Shown here piece after piece: positions 7,703 through 11,807 of a DNA stretch of 11,807 nucleotides (the first letter of the stretch is position 1; each line of letters starts with the position of its first letter). A model generated the notes under the pieces. That model made no database searches, was not told the DNA's origin, and saw only the letters and a program-made list of their open reading frames with translations. The position numbers and the translations under genes are program-made. This stretch comes from Myxococcaceae bacterium (GTDB taxonomy: Bacteria; Myxococcota; Myxococcia; Myxococcales; Myxococcaceae). Location of the stretch: contig JAGSPQ010000027.1 of the NCBI GenBank assembly GCA_018262385.1, positions 1-11,807 of the forward strand, written 5' to 3'.

Positions 7703-8470
7703 TCAGTGCGCGAGCCACCCGGCGTCCATCGTCTGGGCGGTGCCGGTGATGCTCCAGGCCTCGCGCCGGCAGAGGAAGGTGACCAGGTGCGCGACGTCCT
7801 CGGGCTCGATCAGCCGCTTGATCGCGTTTCGGGTGAGCATCACCTTCTCGAGCACCTCGGCGGGGGGAATGCGGTGCACCCGGGCCTGGTCGGCGATCTG
7901 CTTCTCGACCAGCGGAGTGCGGACGTAGCTGGGGCAGATCGCGTTCACCGTCAGATCGGGGCAGCGCGCGCCGGCCTCGAGCGCGACGGTCTTGGTCAGG
8001 CCCAGCAGCCCGTGCTTGGCCGAGACGTAGGCGCTCTTGAAGGGCGAGGCGATCAGCCCGTGCACCGAGGCGATGTTGATGATCCGGCCCCAGCCGCGCT
8101 GGTACATGCCCGGCAGCAGGCCGCGGATGAGGGTGAACGGAGCGGTGAGCATCACCTGGAGGATCAGGTCCCACCGGGCGGGGTCGAAGCTCTCGATCGG
8201 GCTCACGTGCTGCAGGCCGGCGTTGTTGATCAGCACGTCGATCGGGCCGGCGGACTCCACCAGCGCCTCGACCGCGCCGCGGACGCCGAGGTCGGCGGGA
8301 AGGCGCTGCACCCCTTCGAGTGGGGCGAGCGCGTCGGACAGGCGCTCGGCGCTGACGTCGCTGGCGACCACCTGGGCGCCCTGGGCGTGGAGCTCGCGCA
8401 CGATCGCCAGCCCGATTCCGGAGGCGGCGCCGGTGACCAGCGCGCGCTTGCCCTTCATCGCGGCGCTCAT
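7703..8470 (-). CDS. bdhA: (R)-3-hydroxybutyrate dehydrogenase (SDR family)
   Basis: NAD-dependent short-chain dehydrogenase of 255 residues that interconverts (R)-3-hydroxybutyrate and acetoacetate in the cytoplasm, the step that feeds polyhydroxybutyrate breakdown products into central metabolism. Visible SDR features are TGAASGIG (13-20), NNAG (82-85), catalytic S135, Y148 and K152. The residues that bind the substrate carboxylate in characterised 3-hydroxybutyrate dehydrogenases (Gln, His, Lys, Gln) correspond to Q87, H137, K145 and Q191. Family-specific strings are present: NNAGLQHVSPIE, RIINIASVHGLIASP and the end TMDAGWLAH. The start ATG at 8470 overlaps the hydrolase stop (ATGA). A strong GAGGAG ribosome binding site (8484-8479) lies eight bases upstream, inside the hydrolase's last codons. 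So the pair is an operon, presumably under the palindromic operators ahead of the hydrolase. Confidence 0.93.
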   Translation of the reverse strand: MSAAMKGKRALVTGAASGIGLAIVRELHAQGAQVVASDVSAERLSDALAPLEGVQRLPADLGVRGAVEALVESAGPIDVLINNAGLQHVSPIESFDPARWDLILQVMLTAPFTLIRGLLPGMYQRGWGRIINIASVHGLIASPFKSAYVSAKHGLLGLTKTVALEAGARCPDLTVNAICPSYVRTPLVEKQIADQARVHRIPPAEVLEKVMLTRNAIKRLIEPEDVAHLVTFLCRREAWSITGTAQTMDAGWLAH

Positions 8471-9324
8471 CGCAGGAACTCCTCGACCGCGCGGGCGGTG
8501 TCCGGGTGGTTCATCACCCCGTAGTGGTTGGCCTCGATCTCGACCACCCGGGCGCGGGGCGCGGTGTCGAGGAAGAGGTTCCGATCGGCGGCGGTGACGA
8601 CGTCGCCTCCCGGAGCGAGCGGGATCGCCGCGCGCACCAGCAAGGTGGCGACGCCGACCCCGGACCACAGCTCGCGCACCTGGGTGCCGGCGGCGTAGCC
8701 CATGTCCTCGAGCACGGCGGCCTGGCTGGCGCGCTGCGCAACTCCGCCCGGCACCTCGACCAGGTCTTCCCGGTAGTGGGCTTCCCAGAACGGCCCCCAG
8801 GGGACGACCCCGGCGGCGCGCACCCTGGAGAGAAACGCCTCGGGCGACGGGTGCACCGTCCCCAGCCGGTTCACCGCCGCGAAGATCGGGGGCATCGCGC
8901 GCGGGTCCGGAACTCCCACCGCGTCGATCAGCACCAGCCGGCGCAGCCGCGCGGGCGCCAAGTTGGCGAGGACCAGGCCGATGAACGCGCCCATGCTGTG
9001 GCCGACGAAGTCGAAGCGGTCGACCCCCAGGGCGTCGGCGACCGCGATCACATCGCGGGCGTGGTTCTTCCAACCGTGACTTCCGTGGACGCCGGCGGGG
9101 CTGCGGCCCCGGCCGCGCAGATCCAGCGCCGCCAGTCCCCTGCCCTGCCTCGCCAGGCCCGCGCCGAGCGCGTCGAAGGTGAAGGAGTTCGCCGACAGCC
9201 CCGGCACCCCGATCGCCAGCGGAGCGCCGGCAGGCCCATGCCGGCGGACCCGCATCGGGCCGACGGCGAGGGCGAGCAGCTGATTGTCGGGGGCAGGAGC
9301 ATGTTGCAGTGCAGCATGGGGCAT
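8467..9324 (-). CDS. Alpha/beta hydrolase, first gene of the 3-hydroxybutyrate dehydrogenase operon
   Basis: Serine hydrolase of 285 residues with an alpha/beta fold. The nucleophile elbow is GHSMG with S110. A DLRGRGRS loop lies at 68-75, and the catalytic His is H267 in EANHYGVMNHPD; the acid is probably an Asp in the GGDVVTAAD loop. The usual HG of the oxyanion loop is replaced by GVPGLSANS (39-47). Substrate is not readable. Coupling to 3-hydroxybutyrate dehydrogenase suggests an ester or oligomer of hydroxybutyrate, which is inference; the protein lacks an export signal and does not show a classical PHB depolymerase architecture. I chose ATG 9324 because AGGGA (9337-9333) sits eight bases before it. 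The first 23 residues are low in complexity, and a palindromic operator (9301-9317) falls inside codons 3-8. Met 24 (9255) is the other possible start but has no ribosome binding site. Confidence 0.88.
   Translation of the reverse strand: MPHAALQHAPAPDNQLLALAVGPMRVRRHGPAGAPLAIGVPGLSANSFTFDALGAGLARQGRGLAALDLRGRGRSPAGVHGSHGWKNHARDVIAVADALGVDRFDFVGHSMGAFIGLVLANLAPARLRRLVLIDAVGVPDPRAMPPIFAAVNRLGTVHPSPEAFLSRVRAAGVVPWGPFWEAHYREDLVEVPGGVAQRASQAAVLEDMGYAAGTQVRELWSGVGVATLLVRAAIPLAPGGDVVTAADRNLFLDTAPRARVVEIEANHYGVMNHPDTARAVEEFLR
9301..9317. promoter_or_regulatory. Palindromic operator candidate 1 (ATGTTGCA-G-TGCAGCAT)
   Basis: A 17-base inverted repeat with eight-base arms around one central base and a single mismatched pair. 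It lies just inside the hydrolase reading frame, right after the chosen start. Its core TTGC-AGT-GCAG resembles the CTGC-N3-GCAG type site reported for PhaR. It is the first of four similar sequences within 315 bases. Confidence 0.55.
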
Positions 9325-9361
9325 GGGCGGATTCCCTAAGGGTCAAGCGCGAGGAATGGCG

Positions 9362-9391
9362 CGAATAACCCGGACTCATGTTGCAGTGCAA
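9362..9391 (-). promoter_or_regulatory. Possible promoter of the hydrolase operon
   Basis: On the minus strand TTGCAC (9391-9386) could be a -35 element, and TTATTC/TATTCG (9368-9362) a -10 element, at 17-18 base spacing. It is a poor match to the housekeeping consensus (about half of the positions), but the -35 lies inside the perfect palindrome, an arrangement expected for repression. Transcription would begin about 30 bases before the start codon. Confidence 0.2.
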
Positions 9392-9394
9392 CAT
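9378..9394. promoter_or_regulatory. Palindromic operator candidate 2 (perfect ATGTTGCA-G-TGCAACAT)
   Basis: A perfect 17-base palindrome, eight-base arms around one base, 54 bases upstream of the hydrolase start. Such symmetry around an odd centre is typical of a homodimeric helix-turn-helix regulator site. It is the best copy in the cluster, and its centre lies 77 bases from that of copy 1 and 76 from that of copy 3. Confidence 0.7.
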
Positions 9395-9454
9395 AATCCG
9401 CCACCCCCTCCCGGCCTCCCCGCTCTGACGCGGGCCTGGCCGGGCGCCCCGACT

Positions 9455-9469
9455 TGCTGCATTGCAGCA
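9455..9469. promoter_or_regulatory. Palindromic operator candidate 3 (perfect TGCTGCA-T-TGCAGCA)
   Basis: A perfect 15-base palindrome whose core is exactly CTGC-ATT-GCAG, the form described for PhaR in purple bacteria. It lies about 130 bases upstream of the hydrolase start in non-coding DNA, so coding constraint cannot explain it. Confidence 0.65.
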
Positions 9470-9598
9470 TTTTGCCCCCCCCCAGCCCGCCTCGGTTCCC
9501 CCGCGCGTCCCGGCGGAGGCGGACCCGTCTCGAGCAGCCGGGGGCGGTCAGTGCTGCCGGCGGATCAGGGGCGGGCGGCGCGGCGCCCGGCCCCGGAA

Positions 9599-9615
9599 AT
9601 GCTGCACCGCACCAT
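9599..9615. promoter_or_regulatory. Degenerate operator candidate 4 (ATGCTGCA-C-CGCACCAT)
   Basis: A 17-base sequence with the left arm ATGCTGCA intact and two mismatches in the right arm. It sits two bases beyond the stop codon of the dioxygenase gene. Weakest of the four copies; it could be a low-affinity site or a coincidence. Confidence 0.3.
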
Positions 9616-9617
9616 TT

Positions 9618-10409
9618 TCAGCGCGGCGAGAAGACCGGGAAGAACACCCGCGGGGCGCGCTTCTTGCGCAGGCAGCGGGTGGCGGCGCTCATGTAGCAAA
9701 CCGAGAGCGCCAGCCGGCGCTTGCCGGTGCGGCTTCTTCCCGAGCGATGCCAGAGGTTGTTGTGGACGAGCACCACCTCTCCGGCGGCGGCGGGAAGAGG
9801 AACCGCGCGCTCGTTCGCGCGGGCCGCGGCCACCTTGTCCGCAGGCACCACCCCGCCCAGCGGAGTGACCAGCCCGCCGACGTGGCTGCCGGGGATCACC
9901 TCGAGGCAGCCTCCATCGATCGGCGCGTCGTCGAGCGCGGTCCAGATCTGCACGAAGGGATCCTGGCTCAGCCCCCACAGCTTGCCGCCGTCCTGGTGCC
10001 AGGGAATGTCGCTGCCGCCGGGGATCCCCTTGTTGAAGACGATCGCGCGGTAGAGCACCACCGGCCCTTCGATCTGCGCTCGGGTCACCTTCTCGAACAG
10101 CGGGTTCTCGAGCCAGGCGAGGAAGCGCGGGTCCTTCTCGAGCTTCTCGAGCTTGCGATACGCCAGCGAGGGCCCCTGCCAGCCGAGCCCGATCGGCGCG
10201 TCCTCGTATCGGCCGGTCTCGGCGTCGAGCTGGAAGAACAGCCCCGGGTAGGTCACCCGGCCGAGCATCAGATCCTCGGCGCGCTCGCGCAGGGCGAGCA
10301 GCCCCGCGTCGTCCAGCACCCGGCCCAGGCGGGCGTAGCCGTGCTCGGCCAGGTGGGCGAGCGGTCCGGTCAGATCGAGGTGCTCGGCGCCGGGCAGCAG
10401 CATCGTCAT
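9618..10409 (-). CDS. Phytanoyl-CoA dioxygenase (PhyH) family Fe(II)/2-oxoglutarate oxygenase
   Basis: Non-haem iron oxygenase of 263 residues that should couple oxidation of a substrate C-H bond to decarboxylation of 2-oxoglutarate. The iron triad is complete: H138 and D140 in PWHQDGG, and H221 in LWHRSG. R231/R232 in RRLALSVCY fits the 2-oxoglutarate carboxylate contact. The family string CLEVIPGSHVGGL is present. PhyH-like proteins in bacteria have many substrates, including natural products and lipids, so none is assigned. The ATG at 10409 overlaps the aldo/keto reductase stop by four bases (ATGA), so the two are translated from one message and probably act in the same pathway. A second in-frame ATG two codons later (10403) cannot be excluded as the start. 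The basic C-terminus (RCLRKKRAPRVFF) is somewhat unusual. Confidence 0.9.
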   Translation of the reverse strand: MTMLLPGAEHLDLTGPLAHLAEHGYARLGRVLDDAGLLALRERAEDLMLGRVTYPGLFFQLDAETGRYEDAPIGLGWQGPSLAYRKLEKLEKDPRFLAWLENPLFEKVTRAQIEGPVVLYRAIVFNKGIPGGSDIPWHQDGGKLWGLSQDPFVQIWTALDDAPIDGGCLEVIPGSHVGGLVTPLGGVVPADKVAAARANERAVPLPAAAGEVVLVHNNLWHRSGRSRTGKRRLALSVCYMSAATRCLRKKRAPRVFFPVFSPR

Positions 10410-11344
10410 CTCGCGTAGCTCGCGTCGGTGCCGACGAACGCCCGGTGGGCCTCGTCGATCTTCGTCCGCAAGGAAGCAGTCAGCTCGACCGCGCACCCGT
10501 CGATCGCGCAGTCGAGGTGGGCGACGGTGGCCGGGCCCGCGAGCACCGAGTCGACTCCGGGGCGCCCGGCGAGCCACGCGTAGGCGAGCGTCACCCGATC
10601 GATCCCCTCGGCCTCTCCGATCGCGCTCAGCTGCTGGGCGAGGGTGCAGAGCGCCTGGGTCCAGTAGCGCTTTCGATAGATCGCGTTGCTCGCAAACCGC
10701 GACCCGGCGGGAATCTCGGCCCCGGGCGAAGGCGCGCGGGCGAGCAGCCCTCCGGCGAGCGGGTTGTAGACGGTGACGTGGATCGGGTTCTTCCGGGCGA
10801 AGGCGAAGAACTCGAGATCGAGCTGCCGCACCAGCACGTTGTAGAGCAGCTGCGCCACCTTCGGCCGGGGCAGCTTCCGCGCGTCCGCGGCGAAGTCGAG
10901 CTCGGCGATCTGCCAGGCGGCGTAGTTCGAGACGCCCCAGGCGCGGATCTTCCCCGACTCGAGCAGCGCCGCGATTCCGTCGAGCGTCGCCGCGATCGGG
11001 GTCGCGGGGTCGGGAGCGTGCAGGTAGTAGAGATCGACCCACTCGGTCTGCAGCCGCGCCAGGCTCTCGTCGAGCGCCGCGACCAGCCGGGCGGGCGCCA
11101 GCCCTTCCGGACGGCCACCCCGGCGCAGCAGGCCGACCTTGGTGGCGAGCTGGACCTGGTCCCGGCGGCCCTTCAGCGCGGCCCCGACGATCCGCTCCGA
11201 CTCGCCCTCGCCGTACATGTTCGCCGTGTCGAAGAAGGTCGCGCCGCGCTCGAGGGCGCGATCGACGATTCGACGGGCCTCGGGCCCCGGAGTCCTCGCT
11301 CCGAAGTTCATCGTTCCCACGCTGACGCGGCTGGGGGAAAGCAC
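10406..11344 (-). CDS. Aldo/keto reductase
   Basis: NADPH-dependent carbonyl reductase of 312 residues with the AKR (beta/alpha)8 barrel fold. The catalytic tetrad is visible: D39 (FFDTANMYG), Y44, K69 (ATKVG) and H109 (DLYYLHAPD). Other family strings are GKIRAWGVSNY, YNPLAGGLL and the cofactor-binding end VDSVLAGP. Length fits the family. I chose the GTG start at 11344 because an AKR needs the first beta-strand before GTMNFG, and GAGAG (11356-11352) lies seven bases upstream. ATG at residue 12 would cut into the barrel. Substrate unknown. Overlap with the downstream dioxygenase (ATGA) suggests that one enzyme makes or consumes the other's product. The start lies 40 bases from a divergent plus-strand gene. 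Confidence 0.92.
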   Translation of the reverse strand: MLSPSRVSVGTMNFGARTPGPEARRIVDRALERGATFFDTANMYGEGESERIVGAALKGRRDQVQLATKVGLLRRGGRPEGLAPARLVAALDESLARLQTEWVDLYYLHAPDPATPIAATLDGIAALLESGKIRAWGVSNYAAWQIAELDFAADARKLPRPKVAQLLYNVLVRQLDLEFFAFARKNPIHVTVYNPLAGGLLARAPSPGAEIPAGSRFASNAIYRKRYWTQALCTLAQQLSAIGEAEGIDRVTLAYAWLAGRPGVDSVLAGPATVAHLDCAIDGCAVELTASLRTKIDEAHRAFVGTDASYAR

Positions 11345-11384
11345 CCGCGCACTCTCTACACCAGCCGCCGCGGCAACCCGCGCT
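11345..11384. promoter_or_regulatory. Short divergent gap between aldo/keto reductase and GspE-N protein
   Basis: Only 40 bases separate the two starts, so the two promoters must overlap or extend into the opposite gene. GAGAG (11356-11352) serves as ribosome binding site for the minus-strand gene. No clear promoter element and no Shine-Dalgarno for the plus-strand gene can be seen. Confidence 0.3.
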
Positions 11385-11807
11385 ATGTTGCGGCGCGTGC
11401 AGCCCCGGAAACTGGCTCAGGTGCTCCTCTCCCGCGGTCTGGTGGAGAAGTTCGTCATCGATCAAACGCTGGTGAAGCTTCGCCCGAAGGAGACGCTCGC
11501 CGACCGCCTGGTCAGCGACAGCGTGATCACCGAGGCCGACCTGCTCCGCGCCGTCGCCCAGGCGACCGGGACCAAGTTCATCAGCTCTCCGCGGCTGGCC
11601 GATCTGCGGCTGTCGGGCGAGGTGCGCGACATGATCTCGCTGGAGGCCGCGCTGGAGCTCGACGTGCTGCCGCTGGCCTACAACGCCGCGCAGAAGGCGC
11701 TGACGGTGGTGATCGCCGACCCCGAACGGCTCGGCAAGCTCGACGAGCTGCCGCGGGTCGGGAAGATGGACCTCGTCGTCGCCAACGTCGCGATGCCGGC
11801 GGCGATC
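11385..11807 (+). CDS. GspE/PilB N-terminal (MshEN) domain protein (3' end outside window)
   Basis: The 141 codons in view resemble the N-terminal domain of type IV pilus and type II secretion ATPases. A helical start (RKLAQVLLSRGLV) leads into ETLADRLVSDSVITEADLLR, then the usual 'AVAQATGTKFIS' turn. A strand-helix-strand module follows (DVLPLAYNAAQKALTVVIADPERL), ending in VVANVAMPAAI. In full ATPases this domain binds c-di-GMP or the inner-membrane platform; myxobacteria also have many proteins with only this domain. The ATPase part, if any, would lie beyond the right edge, so it could be either. The first ATG is 11385; GTG at 11397 is the alternative, and neither has a clear ribosome binding site. 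Confidence 0.75.
   Translation, partial: MLRRVQPRKLAQVLLSRGLVEKFVIDQTLVKLRPKETLADRLVSDSVITEADLLRAVAQATGTKFISSPRLADLRLSGEVRDMISLEAALELDVLPLAYNAAQKALTVVIADPERLGKLDELPRVGKMDLVVANVAMPAAI

Larger units (their letters stand above)
9325..9617. other. Intergenic region between dioxygenase stop and hydrolase start
   Basis: About 290 bases without a convincing gene. It holds three of the four palindromes, the possible promoter and ribosome binding site of the hydrolase, a run of nine C (9475-9483), and very GC-rich DNA at about 9570-9595. That GC-rich part can form a short stem (GGGCG/CGCCC) but has no T-run, so no intrinsic terminator for the dioxygenase operon can be claimed. Confidence 0.6.

Noticed and set aside
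7703..9394. Single 563-residue protein covering hydrolase and dehydrogenase regions
   Set aside because: Only the last 255 residues are a protein-like SDR; the upstream part is a shadow of the hydrolase, which reads well in another phase.
11383..11404. Fifth operator-like sequence (ATGTTGC...GTGCAGC) at the start of the GspE-N gene
   Set aside because: The arms are separated by a longer spacer and do not form the single-base-centred palindrome; similarity is limited to one half site.
9618..11465. Dioxygenase frame extended upstream to 615 codons
   Set aside because: The part beyond 10409 is out of phase with the aldo/keto reductase and is Arg-rich nonsense; ATG 10409 overlapping the reductase stop is the natural start.

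Overview
The window is very GC-rich, densely coding DNA with strong G/C preference at third codon positions. It most likely comes from a myxobacterium (phylum Myxococcota). Three things point there: a secreted metallopeptidase ending in a MYXO-CTERM-like sorting tail (Cys-Gly-Cys-Ser, hydrophobic stretch, Arg cluster) preceded by repeated 'DAGT' units; a Cys-rich lipoprotein with long Gly/Thr/Ser linkers; and a free-standing protein resembling the N-terminal domain of type IV pilus/type II secretion ATPases. The assignment is inference from gene style; no rRNA or tRNA is present.

Layout. Positions 1-5707 hold four minus-strand genes that read right to left: a secreted two-repeat protein (4847-5707), a Cys-rich lipoprotein with a YfaP/DUF2135-like domain (3580-4803), a secreted gluzincin (HEXXH) metallopeptidase (1034-3500) and a class I SAM methyltransferase that runs off the left edge (1-1037). 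A minus-strand FAD oxidoreductase of the phytoene desaturase/retinol saturase type (5742-7370) lies just upstream of this group. It is divergent from a plus-strand 79-residue membrane protein (7460-7699). Next come two overlapping minus-strand genes, an alpha/beta hydrolase (8467-9324) and (R)-3-hydroxybutyrate dehydrogenase (7703-8470). A second overlapping minus-strand pair follows: an aldo/keto reductase (10406-11344) and a phytanoyl-CoA dioxygenase-like Fe(II)/2-oxoglutarate oxygenase (9618-10409). A plus-strand GspE/PilB N-domain protein (11385-11807) runs off the right edge.

How the genes work together. The clearest functional unit is hydrolase plus 3-hydroxybutyrate dehydrogenase. The stop of the first gene overlaps the start of the second (ATGA), and a strong ribosome binding site lies inside the end of the first. 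The 3-hydroxybutyrate dehydrogenase keeps its catalytic and substrate-binding residues, so the pair probably turns a hydroxybutyrate ester or oligomer into acetoacetate. The non-coding stretch upstream and the first codons of the hydrolase hold a cluster of near-identical palindromes, ATGYTGCA-N-TGCARCAT. Their core fits the CTGC-N3-GCAG form reported for the polyhydroxyalkanoate regulator PhaR. This is the most interesting non-coding signal in the window.

The metallopeptidase as sequenced carries a one-base frame change at about 1313 that separates the catalytic protein from its sorting tail. The unshifted frame has no stop and runs straight into the methyltransferase reading frame, so a naive annotation would report a false peptidase-methyltransferase fusion.
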